Source: Alkalicoccus chagannorensis DSM 18086
GTDB taxonomy: Bacteria > Bacillota > Bacilli > Bacillales > Salisediminibacteriaceae
Length of the DNA stretch: 51,420 bases
Direction: 5' to 3'
Assembly (NCBI RefSeq): GCF_000429725.1
Contig: NZ_AUCK01000027.1
Coordinates: 1-51,420, forward strand
The notes under the pieces were generated by a model, which worked only from the letters and a program-made list of their open reading frames with translations, was not told where the DNA came from and made no database searches. Below are positions 16,934 to 27,621 of the stretch, one piece after another (within the stretch, counting starts at the first letter, position 1; every line of letters starts with the position of its first letter). The position numbers and the translations under genes are program-made.

Positions 16934-17133
16934 GCAGACTGCTGATTGTGACTGGTCTCGTGATTGCGGCGGCTGGGCTGCTCTGGCAGTTCGGAGGCCG
17001 CTTTCTGCCGCTCGGGCGGCTTCCTGGGGATATTGTGATCGAACGCGGCGGCACGACCATTTATCTGCCGCTGATGACATGCATTGTTCTTAGTGCGCTG
17101 CTGTCGCTGGCATTTATGATTTTTAGAAGATAA
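16924..17133 (+). CDS. DUF2905 small membrane protein
   Basis: A 69-residue protein with two hydrophobic helices (about 5-22 and 44-66) linked by a polar loop containing [18 protein letters not shown], the conserved GRLPGDI signature of DUF2905. Function unknown. Its ATG lies inside the ruvB 3' end (10-base overlap), with GGGAGG upstream as binding site. From recall, genes of this family occur next to ruvB and queA in many Bacillota and other bacteria, so a role linked to either is conceivable but unproven. It is a real gene on the strength of family conservation. Confidence 0.85.
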   Translation: MEIGRLLIVTGLVIAAAGLLWQFGGRFLPLGRLPGDIVIERGGTTIYLPLMTCIVLSALLSLAFMIFRR

Positions 17134-17156
17134 AGGACGTAGAGAGGACGATCAAG

Positions 17157-19341
<2,185 letters not shown>

Positions 19342-19370
19342 GCTATGGACAATTGTCAAAGAAATGATGA

Positions 19371-19400
19371 TTGATTTTCCAAGGGAAGTTTGTCTACAAT
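19371..19400 (+). promoter_or_regulatory. Promoter of yajC
   Basis: TTGATT (19371-19376), 18-base spacer, TACAAT (19395-19400), about 60 bases upstream of the yajC start. Confidence 0.7.
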
Positions 19401-19462
19401 AGTGATTGGAATAGTACAGTCGAAAGTGGGCTGTTCCTTTTAGGGGAAGGGAGTGAAGTGAT

Positions 19463-19726
19463 TTGGATTTACTAGGTGCGCTTATACCGTTAATTCTGAT
19501 GTTTGCCATCTTCTATTTTCTGCTTATTCGACCACAGCAGAAAAGACAGAAGAAAATTCAGGAAATGCATTCGAACCTGCAAAAGGGAGACCGTGTAATT
19601 ACGATCGGTGGCATGCATGGCACGATTGATGCAATCGATGAAGACCGTATTGTACTCGATGTCAACGGCAGTGACAAGCTGACGTTCGACCGACAGGCAA
19701 TCCGCGAAGTGACAAACCAGGATTAA
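19463..19726 (+). CDS. yajC: Preprotein translocase subunit YajC
   Basis: A small accessory protein of the SecDF-YajC complex. The 87-residue product has one N-terminal transmembrane helix (about 3-22, LIPLILMFAIFYFLLIRPQQ) followed by a basic linker and a small cytosolic domain with GDRVITIGGMHGTI. TTG 19463 is the start, with GGGGAAGGGAG upstream. Family length is about 85-110, so it is complete. Other Sec components, secD and secF, follow 1.5 kb downstream, with a terminator-like hairpin and two other genes between. Confidence 0.95.
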   Translation: MDLLGALIPLILMFAIFYFLLIRPQQKRQKKIQEMHSNLQKGDRVITIGGMHGTIDAIDEDRIVLDVNGSDKLTFDRQAIREVTNQD

Positions 19727-19729
19727 GCA

Positions 19730-19776
19730 GAAAGGGGGTAACTGAAGGATGGTATATCCGGCGGGCCCCCTTTTTC
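19730..19776 (+). terminator. Probable terminator after yajC
   Basis: AAAGGGGG pairs with CCCCCTTT across a long loop, followed by TTTTTC. Confidence 0.6.
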
Positions 19777-19930
19777 TAATGGAGCAGAAAAATGATTCAG
19801 CATGAGCAGGAGGGGTGGCAGCATCCGCTTCAAGGAAGGACAAGATGACGTTCTCCTTTCCATAAGCGGCTTCCGCACATTCCTCGGACTAAATAGATGC
19901 AGCCCGGCTGCTGAGTGAGGAGATGCGTTT

Positions 19931-20740
19931 GTGAACTGGAAAAATGTGTACCGAGGCGTACTGATGGGCATCTGTGACACCGTACCCGGCGTCAGCGGAG
20001 GCACCATGGCTGTCATTCTTGGAATCTATGAAGAACTAATCCGATCGATCAGCGGGCTGATGAGCCGTGAATGGCGTTCGCATCTCGGCTTTCTCTTTCC
20101 GCTGGGAATCGGAATGGGCGCGGGTCTCGTCGGCTTCATGAATATCATGGACCAGCTGCTGCAGCGGTATCCGCAGGAAATCTTTTTCCTCTTTTCCGGC
20201 CTGCTGATCGGTGTTCTACCCTTCCTTTGGAGAGAAGGACAGCAGCGGAGCAGGTTCCGTGCCGCGCATTGGGCTATTTTGATGGCCGCGGCGGCAGGAG
20301 CTTTTTTCATCAGTACGGGAGCGTCCGCGGTGGGAGGAGCTGCCCTGGAACTTACGGCTTCCAATGCCTGGTATTTCTTCCTGGCTGGATGGGCGGCCAG
20401 CACAGCGCTGCTGCTCCCCGGCGTCAGCGGTGCGTTTATCCTGCTGCTCTTCGGCCTGTATGAGACGGCATCTGCTTCCCTTTCCGTCACCTCCCCGGAT
20501 ATCGGCGTCATTTTCGTACTCGGGAGTGGTGTTGCTGTGGGGGCTCTCTTGAGCAGTAAAGCCATCAAGTGGCTCCTTGCCTCTGTTCCTTCGTATACGT
20601 ACGCAGCCATCATCGGGCTCATTCTCGGTGCCGTGACGTCCCTGCTTCCCGGATTTGGTGCAGGCAGCACGCTCATCAGCGTGGCTGCTTTTGGAGCTGG
20701 CATAATCATCGCGTATGTATTAAGCTTGAAACAGCCATGA
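19931..20740 (+). CDS. DUF368 (PopT-type) undecaprenyl-phosphate transporter
   Basis: A 269-residue polytopic membrane protein of the DUF368 family. Recent work assigned members of this family (PopT) to recycling undecaprenyl phosphate, the lipid carrier of cell-wall precursors, across the membrane, with the strongest need at alkaline pH. An inverted internal repeat is visible: GICDTVPGVSGGTMAVILGIYE near residue 13-34 and LLLPGVSGAFILLLFGLYE near 158-176, the PGVSG re-entrant hairpins typical of this fold. GTG 19931 follows GAGGAG. In B. subtilis the corresponding interval carries yrzE/yrbG/spoVB, so this is a lineage-specific neighbour. Function in this host is inferred from the family. Confidence 0.88.
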   Translation: MNWKNVYRGVLMGICDTVPGVSGGTMAVILGIYEELIRSISGLMSREWRSHLGFLFPLGIGMGAGLVGFMNIMDQLLQRYPQEIFFLFSGLLIGVLPFLWREGQQRSRFRAAHWAILMAAAAGAFFISTGASAVGGAALELTASNAWYFFLAGWAASTALLLPGVSGAFILLLFGLYETASASLSVTSPDIGVIFVLGSGVAVGALLSSKAIKWLLASVPSYTYAAIIGLILGAVTSLLPGFGAGSTLISVAAFGAGIIIAYVLSLKQP

Positions 20741-20763
20741 TCAACAGACAGGAGGCGGGACAC

Positions 20764-21054
20764 GTGGAACAGAAATGGGAAGAGTGGCGCAGAAAACTGG
20801 ACCCGATTCTAAAGAGCAAGCAGGAAGAGTGGGTGCAGCTCGGGTACGAAAAAGTATCAAAAGAGGATGTCTGGAAAACGTTCATCTACAAATTGGAGAA
20901 GCAGAAAGACCTGCCCGAACTCCGGCTGCACTGGATGGCTTCCCAGCTATTTCGTCTGTCCGTAAACGATTATATGAACCGGGAGCTGATCAGCGCCTAT
21001 AAGCAGGAAGACTGGTTTTCGTCAAAAGGGAGCTTTTCCCTGCGGGACCTGTAA
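20764..21054 (+). CDS. comN: ComN family post-transcriptional regulator
   Basis: A 96-residue soluble protein, mostly helical, of the ComN/YrzD family, which in B. subtilis controls comEA mRNA location and competence. It contains LGYEKVSKEDVWKTFIYKLEKQ and LRLHWMASQLFRLSVNDYM. The GTG at 20764 follows GGAGG by 7 bases; an in-frame ATG at 20737 has no binding site. Its position just upstream of secD copies the B. subtilis order yrzD-secDF, which supports the call. Target in this organism unknown. Confidence 0.85.
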   Translation: MEQKWEEWRRKLDPILKSKQEEWVQLGYEKVSKEDVWKTFIYKLEKQKDLPELRLHWMASQLFRLSVNDYMNRELISAYKQEDWFSSKGSFSLRDL

Positions 21055-21073
21055 ACCTGCGGCGAAAGGTTGA

Positions 21074-21103
21074 TTGACAGACGATTTTCAGTCTGACTAT
21101 AAT
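21074..21103 (+). promoter_or_regulatory. Consensus promoter of secD-secF
   Basis: TTGACA (21074-21079), 18-base spacer, TATAAT (21098-21103): both hexamers match the vegetative consensus perfectly. It lies 20 bases after the comN stop and leaves a leader of about 120 bases before secD. Confidence 0.9.
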
Positions 21104-21148
21104 AGTGCTGTTGCTCAAATTGTACGTGATGCACACGGATGGGACGAG

Positions 21149-21177
21149 GGATGCGGAGGAGATCGCGCTCTGCATCC
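21149..21177 (+). promoter_or_regulatory. Hairpin in the secD leader
   Basis: GGATGCGGAG (21149-21158) pairs with CTCTGCATCC (21168-21177), one G-U pair, 9-nt loop. No U-run follows, so it is not a simple terminator. It lies 55 bases upstream of the secD start. Confidence 0.55.
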
Positions 21178-21232
21178 TTCTGCTGTGTTAAAAAGTGAAA
21201 ACGGCGCACATCCATTGAAGGAGGAAGTGTCA

Positions 21233-22567
21233 TTGGCTAATAGGAGAAAAGGGATCCGAAAGAGTCTGCTGGCGTTCTTTTTCGTGATTGTCACTGCATT
21301 AGGTGTACTTATCGCCTCCAATGTAATGGATCACGTCGAAGACATCAGCCTCGGTCTGGATCTGCAGGGTGGTTTCGAAGTGCTGTACGAAGTGCAGCCG
21401 CTCGACGGGGAAGAAGATACAGAGATAGACAGGGAAATGCTGACCGACACGGTCAGTGCGCTGAATGCACGAATTGACGTGCTCGGTGTATCTGAACCGA
21501 GTATCAATATTGAAGGGGACGACCGCATCCGTGTGCAGCTGGCAGGTGTCGATGACCAGGAGCAGGCACGAGAACTGCTTTCCACGCAGGCGCGGCTCGA
21601 GTTCCGCGACGTCGATGACGAGCTGATGATGGACGGCGGTGATCTCGTGGAGGGCGGTGCCCAGCAGAATTTCCACGGGGAAACGAATCAGCCGATCGTT
21701 TCTGTCACAGTGGACGATGCGAACCTCTTCCAGGAAATTACTACCGATATTTCCGAGCGTCCGCCTGGAGAGAATCTGCTTGTCATCTGGCTGGACTATG
21801 AGGAAGGCGACTCCTTTGAGGAAGAACAGATGCGTGGAGAAGATTCAAAAATTGTTTCGGCACCCCGCGTCCAGAGTCCGATTGCATCACGTGATGTCAT
21901 GATCGAAGGAGACTTCACGACGGAGGAAGCACAGGATCTCGCTGGTATTCTAAACGCCGGAGCACTGCCGGTGGAACTGGATGAACTCTCCTTGAATTCC
22001 GTCGGTGCACAGCTGGGAGAGCGTTCCATGGATCTTGCAGTGAATGCAGGGTTCGTCGGAATTGCTCTGATTTTCGCCTACATGATGGCATATTACCGCT
22101 TCATGGGTGCGGTTGCTGTGCTTACGCTCAGTGCTTACGTCTACTTCGTTCTGGTGATTTTCAACTGGTTGAACGCAGTGCTGACGCTGCCCGGAATCGC
22201 TGCCTTGATTCTTGGTGTCGGCATGGCCGTCGATGCGAATATCATCACGTTTGAACGGATCAAAGATGAACTCCGGACCGGGAAATCAGTGATGAGTGCA
22301 TTTAAAGCGGGAAGCAGGCGTTCGTTCTCGACGATCCTGGACGCCAATGTCACGACGATTCTTGCCGCTGCTGTGCTCTTCTATTTTGGTACCAGCGCTG
22401 TACAGGGCTTTGCCGTGATGCTGATTGTCAGTATCCTTACCAGCTTCCTGACTGCTGTATTTGGTTCAAGGCTGCTGCTGGGGCTGTGGGTAAACAGCCG
22501 TATTCTGAACAAGAAGCCTAAGTTGTTCGGTGTGAAGGAGCGTGAAATTGATGAACTTCGATCCTAG
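21233..22567 (+). CDS. secD: Protein translocase subunit SecD
   Basis: Proton-driven membrane subunit that helps pull exported proteins out of SecYEG. The 444-residue protein has one N-terminal transmembrane helix (about 8-30), a large extracytoplasmic domain with the conserved LGLDLQGG and an Asp/Glu-rich surface, and five C-terminal helices with GLDLQGG and GVGMAVDANIITFERIKDE. TTG 21233 is the start: AAGGAGGAAG precedes it, and the promoter lies inside the longer open frame. It is a separate gene from secF, unlike the fused secDF of B. subtilis. The secF start lies 17 bases before its end. Confidence 0.95.
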   Translation: MANRRKGIRKSLLAFFFVIVTALGVLIASNVMDHVEDISLGLDLQGGFEVLYEVQPLDGEEDTEIDREMLTDTVSALNARIDVLGVSEPSINIEGDDRIRVQLAGVDDQEQARELLSTQARLEFRDVDDELMMDGGDLVEGGAQQNFHGETNQPIVSVTVDDANLFQEITTDISERPPGENLLVIWLDYEEGDSFEEEQMRGEDSKIVSAPRVQSPIASRDVMIEGDFTTEEAQDLAGILNAGALPVELDELSLNSVGAQLGERSMDLAVNAGFVGIALIFAYMMAYYRFMGAVAVLTLSAYVYFVLVIFNWLNAVLTLPGIAALILGVGMAVDANIITFERIKDELRTGKSVMSAFKAGSRRSFSTILDANVTTILAAAVLFYFGTSAVQGFAVMLIVSILTSFLTAVFGSRLLLGLWVNSRILNKKPKLFGVKEREIDELRS

Positions 22568-23501
22568 AACGAGTAAGCTCGATTTTGTGAAGCACCGGAA
22601 GAAGTTCTTCTCTTTCTCTGCTGTGTTCCTGATGGTCGGCATGATTCTCCTGTCTACTGTCGGATTGAACCTCGGTATTGATTTTGCAGCAGGAACGACG
22701 GTGGAAGTCCTGGCGGAAGAAGAAATAACTGCGGCTGAAATCGAGCAGGAGTTTGCAGACATCGGTTATGATCCGGATGACGTCGTGCTTGCCGGAGATA
22801 ACGACATTGCACGGGCCTCGTTTGTCGGTGGATTGAGTGATGACGAGTCGCTCGAAGTACAGTCGCATTTTGACGACTTGTACGGCAACACACCGAACGT
22901 AGCGACGATTACGCCAATTGTTGGAGAAGAACTCGCGATGAATGCCTTCATTTCGGTCCTCATCGCGTCACTCGGCATTATTATATACGTGACCTTCCGC
23001 TTCGAATTTCTGTACGGGGTGTCCGCGATCATTGCGCTCTTCCACGACGCACTGTTCATTATTACCGTATTCAGCATTGTGCAGATGGAAGTGAATATTC
23101 CGTTCATCGCTGCTGTCTTGACGATTATCGGGTATTCCATCAACGATACCATCGTCACGTTTGACCGTATCCGCGAAAACATGAGTCTGGAAGAAAAAGT
23201 GGAATCCTTTGAAGAAGTGTCTGCTGTCGTGAACAAAAGCCTTGTTCAGACGCTGGCCCGCTCGATTAACACCGTCCTCACGGTGGTCTTCGCTGCTGGA
23301 GCACTGCTTTTGATCGGCGGCGAAGGGCTTCGGGTTTTCTCTTTTGCTCTCGTCGTCGGCCTTGTCGCCGGGACCTATTCCTCGCTTTTCATCGCCGCAC
23401 AAGTATGGGCTGTCCTGAAGACAAAACAGCTGGAGCGTCGACGCCGCAAGCGTGAAGAACAGGAAGCGCTGGAAGCAGAGCAGGCGGAAACAGAAACATG
23501 A
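22551..23501 (+). CDS. secF: Protein translocase subunit SecF
   Basis: Partner of SecD in the RND-like accessory complex of the Sec pathway. The 316-residue protein has an N-terminal helix (about 17-38), the short extracytoplasmic domain starting with GIDFAAGTTVEV, and five helices including YSINDTIVTFDRIREN, the conserved proton-path segment. ATG 22551 is chosen because AAGGAG lies 10 bases upstream; a GTG at 22542 is too close to that site. It ends in an Arg/Glu-rich tail. Overlap with secD implies translational coupling and equal amounts of the two subunits. Confidence 0.95.
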   Translation: MNFDPRTSKLDFVKHRKKFFSFSAVFLMVGMILLSTVGLNLGIDFAAGTTVEVLAEEEITAAEIEQEFADIGYDPDDVVLAGDNDIARASFVGGLSDDESLEVQSHFDDLYGNTPNVATITPIVGEELAMNAFISVLIASLGIIIYVTFRFEFLYGVSAIIALFHDALFIITVFSIVQMEVNIPFIAAVLTIIGYSINDTIVTFDRIRENMSLEEKVESFEEVSAVVNKSLVQTLARSINTVLTVVFAAGALLLIGGEGLRVFSFALVVGLVAGTYSSLFIAAQVWAVLKTKQLERRRRKREEQEALEAEQAETET

Positions 23502-23517
23502 TACAATGAACGCAGAA

Positions 23518-23556
23518 AGGATCCGCACCGGCTGACGGTTTGCGGATCTTCTTTCT
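23518..23556 (+). terminator. Terminator of secD-secF
   Basis: GATCCGCA (23520-23527) pairs with TGCGGATC (23541-23548), followed by TTCTTTCT. Confidence 0.75.
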
Positions 23557-23604
23557 ATCGGTGTCCATGTATCCTTGATCCGGATAGAGAAGGGAGTGGC
23601 AGCA

Positions 23605-24495
23605 ATGGGAGAGCGTGACAAGAAAGTCCAGTTCGGCGCCTGGATCGGTATTATCGGCAACCTGATGCTTGCCGTCATTAAAGGCATCACAGGTATTGCT
23701 GCCGACAGCAGGGCTCTTGTTGCGGATGCCCTCCACTCTGCTTCAGATGTCGTCAGTTCCATCGCTGTGCTCGTCGGTGTACGGGCTGCGCAGCAGCCAC
23801 CGGATGACGATCATCCTTACGGACATGGAAAAGCAGAGACAGTGACAGCCATCATTGTCGCCGTCCTTCTCTTTGTCGTAGGGTTTGAAATTGCTGTCGG
23901 CGCTGTTCAGTCCATGTTTACCGAGCTTAGTGTTCCTGGAGTATGGGCGCTCTATGCCATCGTTTTTTCTATCGTACTGAAAGAAATGATGTTTCGTTAT
24001 AAGCTATTTTTGGGTAAAAAATACCATAGCGAAGCGTTAAAAGCCGATGCGTGGCATCACCGTTCCGACGTGTTTTCTTCCGTTGCTGTTCTGATCGGGG
24101 TCGGTGCTGCGCTGGGTGGAGCAGCCTTGAATATTCCGGGCGCTGTCTACATGGACCCTGCTGCCAGTATCGTCGTAGCCTTTCTGATCCTTCGCATGGG
24201 TTGGAAACTCGGCAGTGAAGCTGTTCACATCTCACTCGATCATGTTCTCCACGAGGAAGAAACAACGTCCCTCTGGAGGAAAGCGGAGGAGATCAACGGA
24301 GTCATGCAGGTGGACGAACTTCTCGCAAGAGAGCTCGGTCACTATGTCATTGTCGATATTAAAGTCTCCGTCGATCCTCTCATTACAGTCGAGGAAGGGC
24401 ATGCTATCGGTAAGAAGGTCAAACAGGAACTGATGACTTTTACCTTTGTAGAAGACGTCAGAGTCCATATCAATCCTTATTCCGAGGAGGAATAG
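23605..24495 (+). CDS. Cation diffusion facilitator (CDF) metal exporter
   Basis: A 296-residue metal/proton antiporter with six transmembrane helices and a cytosolic C-terminal domain. Transport-site residues are HSASD in helix 2 (His44, Asp48) and HHRSD in helix 5 (His151, Asp155); the loop motif HPYGHGKAET (70-79) is diagnostic. The HxxxD plus HxxxD arrangement resembles zinc exporters, but Bacillus manganese exporters MneP/MneS belong to the same family, so the metal is unresolved. ATG 23605 has GAAGGGAG upstream. It lies where B. subtilis has yrvC, and the next start, lapA, is 2 bases after its stop codon, so they form one unit. Confidence 0.92.
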   Translation: MGERDKKVQFGAWIGIIGNLMLAVIKGITGIAADSRALVADALHSASDVVSSIAVLVGVRAAQQPPDDDHPYGHGKAETVTAIIVAVLLFVVGFEIAVGAVQSMFTELSVPGVWALYAIVFSIVLKEMMFRYKLFLGKKYHSEALKADAWHHRSDVFSSVAVLIGVGAALGGAALNIPGAVYMDPAASIVVAFLILRMGWKLGSEAVHISLDHVLHEEETTSLWRKAEEINGVMQVDELLARELGHYVIVDIKVSVDPLITVEEGHAIGKKVKQELMTFTFVEDVRVHINPYSEEE

Positions 24496-24497
24496 AC

Positions 24498-24809
24498 ATG
24501 AGAGGTCAATGGGGTCTGATTGCAGGTCTGGTCGTTATCTTAATCATCGCTGTCTTTGCTGTTATCAATGTCGATCCAGTAGAAGTCAATTATCTTTTCG
24601 GACAGAGTGAATGGCCGCTTGTTCTGGTCATTATCGGTTCTGTCCTGATGGGCGGACTGATCGTCGGATTCGTCGGGATATACAAAATCTACCGGCTGCA
24701 GCAGGAAAACAAACAGCTTCGTGCTGGAAAGTCACCAGATGGCGGGAAAACGCCTGATGGAAAAACGGATAACAAAAAAGGGGCCAAACCGCAGGAGCTC
24801 GGAAAATAA
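24498..24809 (+). CDS. LapA-domain (DUF1049) membrane protein
   Basis: A 103-residue inner-membrane protein with two helices (about 6-24 and 41-62), the LapA/DUF1049 motif FAVINVDPVEVNYLFGQ between them, and a cytosolic coiled segment RLQQENKQLRAGK ending in a low-complexity Lys/Gly tail. The Gram-negative LapA/LapB pair controls lipopolysaccharide assembly, which does not apply here; the Gram-positive role is unknown. In B. subtilis the orthologue is yrvD, also just before recJ. The ribosome binding site GAGGAGG lies inside the end of the CDF gene. Confidence 0.88.
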   Translation: MRGQWGLIAGLVVILIIAVFAVINVDPVEVNYLFGQSEWPLVLVIIGSVLMGGLIVGFVGIYKIYRLQQENKQLRAGKSPDGGKTPDGKTDNKKGAKPQELGK

Positions 24810-24835
24810 TTCCGCGTTCTCTCTGCGCACCGTCC

Positions 24836-24877
24836 AGCGCCCGGCAGGGGCTGTCAATCCCTGCCGGGCGCTTTTTT
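24836..24877 (+). terminator. Strong terminator after the CDF-LapA unit
   Basis: A 13-bp stem GCGCCCGGCAGGG/CCCTGCCGGGCGC with a 9-nt loop, followed by TTTTTT. Confidence 0.95.
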
Positions 24878-24883
24878 GCGTGG

Positions 24884-24999
24884 TGAGAATGTTTGCGTTC
24901 TCATCGAGGGAGACGGCACGGGAAGAAAGATGAACCCTTTCTTTCCTCAACAAGCCTGCGGCGCCCTCCGTTGCGGAAAAAGGCGCTCCGCGCTTTTGA
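24884..24999 (+). repeat. Dispersed structured repeat, copy E (diverged)
   Basis: Directly follows the terminator. Retains the GGGAAGAAAG/CTTTCTTTCC hairpin (24920-24929 with 24937-24946, one G-U pair), a CCTGCGG..CCTCCG middle and AAAAAGGCGCTCCGCGCTTTTG at the end. Most of the remaining unit differs from copies B and D. Confidence 0.6.
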
Positions 25000-25240
25000 C
25001 CTTTCCTGCGAGAGAGGACGTCGGTCTTGGGCAGCGAAGCCGTTCCGTCCAGTTTTTTGAACAAGTGAAGAGCTTGATCACGCTACCGGCCGGCCTTTCG
25101 AAACAATGCCTGCTGATCCGGTCTTCCGGGACGGGAAGTTCACTAACGCCGGGATAGTTACAACAGATGTGCCGGAGTCCTGGGGATGAACATCATGTTT
25201 AGCAGGCACGGGGAAGGAGCAGGCAAGGTGGAAAGTCTCT
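25000..25240. other. Intergenic region upstream of recJ
   Basis: No gene or clear structure was found between the repeat and the recJ promoter. Confidence 0.5.
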
Positions 25241-25268
25241 TTGTATCCGCCTTTCTCTTATGTATAAT
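25241..25268 (+). promoter_or_regulatory. Promoter of recJ
   Basis: TTGTAT (25241-25246), 16-base spacer, perfect TATAAT (25263-25268), 21 bases ahead of the recJ ATG. Confidence 0.75.
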
Positions 25269-25289
25269 AGACAAGTCAGGGGTGATAGG

Positions 25290-27608
25290 ATGATTAAATC
25301 GAAAGCATCCTGGTTTGTACAGGACATCAATGATCAAATAACAGAAGACATACAGAAGAAAACCGGCCTGAGCCCTATTGCTGCCCGGTTTCTGGCGCAG
25401 CGGGGTATCACAGAAGCCGGCGAAATACAGCATTTCCTTCACGCCGGAAGAGAGCAGCTGAACGACCCTTTTTTACTGAAGGGGATGAGGCAGGCTGTTG
25501 ACCGGATCCACCAGGCCATCGAGGCGGGGGAAAAAATTCTCGTGTTCGGTGATTACGATGCAGACGGCGTCACGAGTACGACGGTGCTCTATCAGACGCT
25601 GATGGAGCTGGGTGCCGAGGTCGGCTGGTACGTACCGAACCGGTTTTCCGAAGGATACGGGCCGAATGATGCCGCATTTCAGCATGCTGCAGAAGAAGGG
25701 GTCCGAGTCATTGTGACCGTTGATACGGGTATTTCCGCATGGAACGAGGCGCAGACGGCCGCTTCCCTAGGGATGGACTTAATTATTACAGACCATCACG
25801 AGCCGCCGCCGGAGATTCCTCCGGCGTTCGCTGTGATCAACCCAAAACAGGAGGGCTGCACGTACCCTTTTAACGAACTTGCAGGAGTGGGCGTGTCCTT
25901 TAAACTATCCGAAGCGCTTCTCGGACGTTTCCCAGAAGAACACCTCGACCTTGCCGCAGCAGGGACCATCGCAGATCTGGTTCCGCTCCGCGGCGAGAAC
26001 CGGATTCTTGCTGCAGAAGGACTTCATGCGCTTCGAAGAACGAAACGGGTTGGTATTCAGGCGCTGCTGACGCAAGCAGGCAAAGAACAGTCGGAAATAG
26101 ATGAAGAGACAGTCGGTTTCCTGATCGGCCCGCGGTTGAATGCAGCCGGACGGCTGGACAGCGCCGATCCGGCGGTTGAGCTGCTTCTCACGGATGACCC
26201 TGCAGAAGCAGAGGAAATCGCGATCATGATCGATGAGCTCAACCGCGAGCGGCAGGACATTGTCAAAGTCATCACGGAAGAGGCCGTCGAAGTAGTGGAA
26301 GCACAGGGCGTCCCTTCGGTTCTCGTGGTAGCAGGCGAAGGGTGGAACCCGGGTGTGATCGGGATTGCCGCGAGCAGACTTGTCGAACTCTACTATCGGC
26401 CGACGATTGTGCTCTCTCTCATGGAGGACGGCACAGCGAAAGGTTCTGCCAGAAGTATCGAAGGGTTCGATATGTTCCGGTCTCTGTCCACAGCCCGCGA
26501 CATTCTGCCTCGGTTTGGAGGGCACCCGATGGCGGCTGGCCTGACGATGCAGCAGGAAGACATCGAAGATCTCCGCAGCCGGCTGATTCATCTGGCAGAA
26601 GAGACGATGCGGCCGGAAGACTGGGTGAAAAAGCTGCACGTTGATCTTCCAGTCACCGTGGAGGAGATCAGTGTAGCGGCGATACAGGATCTGGCTCAGA
26701 TGGCTCCGTTCGGTATTGAAAATCCCGCTCCGAAAGTGCTGCTGAATCAAGTGGTTCTGGAGCAGGCGAAAAAAATTGGAGCCGGCCAGGATCATTTAAA
26801 AATGACGCTCGCTTCCGGCGATCACAATACAGCGCTCGATGCCATTGCCTTCCGCATGGGGGACATATACGACCAGCTCTCCAGTACGGCTCCGGTCTCC
26901 GTCGTCGGCAAGCTTTCCATCAACGAATGGAACGGCCGGGTCAAACCGCAGCTGATCGTTGAAGATCTTCAGGTAACAGAATGGCAGCTGTTTGATTTCC
27001 GCGGTGATAAAACGATCTGGAGACAGGAACAGGCGCGCACGCTGATTTATTTTCAAACGATCCCGACTGATATCCCGGACACGTGGCGGGTTGTTCATTC
27101 CGAAGAAGTTGATGGGGCCGACGTGCGTCATGCGCTGCTGTTTGATCTGCCGGAGACGATGGACCAGCTTGGAGAGCTGATGCAGTCGTTGACAGACCTG
27201 GAGCGCCTGGATACTGTGTTTTATCATAAAGAGGATTATTTTTTTGCCTCGCTGCCAAACAGAGATCAGTTTAAGTGGTTTTATGCCATGCTGAAAAAAC
27301 GCGGGTCATTCAACTTGAAGGAGCATAAAAAAGCCCTTGCTGACCATAAAGGCTGGAGTGAAAAAACGATTTCCCTTATTTGTCAGGTGTTTTTCGAGCT
27401 GGAATTTGTTAAAATGGACGATGGTGTTGTCACGCTTCATCCAGAACCTGCATCCAGGAAGCTGGAAGAGGCGCCGACATATCAAAAACACAGTCAGAAA
27501 AGCCGGATTCAGCAGGAGCTGTGCTATTCCCCGCTGAAGGAACTGAAGCAGCAGCTCGAACAGTACCGGATTGCTGCACGCAGCGCTTCTGTTGAGGCAG
27601 GAACATAA
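25290..27608 (+). CDS. recJ: Single-stranded-DNA exonuclease RecJ
   Basis: 5'-3' exonuclease in recombination and mismatch repair. The 772-residue protein has the DHH phosphoesterase core: [13 protein letters not shown] (motif I, near 87-99), [11 protein letters not shown], and [11 protein letters not shown] (the DHH motif), then DHHA1 with [14 protein letters not shown] and the [12 protein letters not shown] motif, an OB domain, and the extra C-terminal domain found in Bacillota RecJ. ATG 25290 follows AGGGGTGATAGG; the open frame extends upstream across the -10 box, ruling out earlier starts. apt follows after 13 bases. Confidence 0.97.
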   Translation: MIKSKASWFVQDINDQITEDIQKKTGLSPIAARFLAQRGITEAGEIQHFLHAGREQLNDPFLLKGMRQAVDRIHQAIEAGEKILVFGDYDADGVTSTTVLYQTLMELGAEVGWYVPNRFSEGYGPNDAAFQHAAEEGVRVIVTVDTGISAWNEAQTAASLGMDLIITDHHEPPPEIPPAFAVINPKQEGCTYPFNELAGVGVSFKLSEALLGRFPEEHLDLAAAGTIADLVPLRGENRILAAEGLHALRRTKRVGIQALLTQAGKEQSEIDEETVGFLIGPRLNAAGRLDSADPAVELLLTDDPAEAEEIAIMIDELNRERQDIVKVITEEAVEVVEAQGVPSVLVVAGEGWNPGVIGIAASRLVELYYRPTIVLSLMEDGTAKGSARSIEGFDMFRSLSTARDILPRFGGHPMAAGLTMQQEDIEDLRSRLIHLAEETMRPEDWVKKLHVDLPVTVEEISVAAIQDLAQMAPFGIENPAPKVLLNQVVLEQAKKIGAGQDHLKMTLASGDHNTALDAIAFRMGDIYDQLSSTAPVSVVGKLSINEWNGRVKPQLIVEDLQVTEWQLFDFRGDKTIWRQEQARTLIYFQTIPTDIPDTWRVVHSEEVDGADVRHALLFDLPETMDQLGELMQSLTDLERLDTVFYHKEDYFFASLPNRDQFKWFYAMLKKRGSFNLKEHKKALADHKGWSEKTISLICQVFFELEFVKMDDGVVTLHPEPASRKLEEAPTYQKHSQKSRIQQELCYSPLKELKQQLEQYRIAARSASVEAGT

Positions 27609-27621
27609 CAGGAGGATGTAC

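Noticed and set aside
21129-21191. 20-codon frame in the secD leader as an export-sensing arrest peptide
   Set aside because: No ribosome binding site, no signal sequence and no proline-rich arrest motif; kept only as a possibility in the secD finding.
21074-21232. Upstream N-terminal extension of SecD
   Set aside because: The perfect promoter lies within it and the TTG at 21233 has a strong AAGGAGG site; family members start with the membrane helix.
24876-25157. Open frames between lapA and recJ as a hidden gene
   Set aside because: They overlap a diverged repeat unit and lack binding sites and recognisable protein features.
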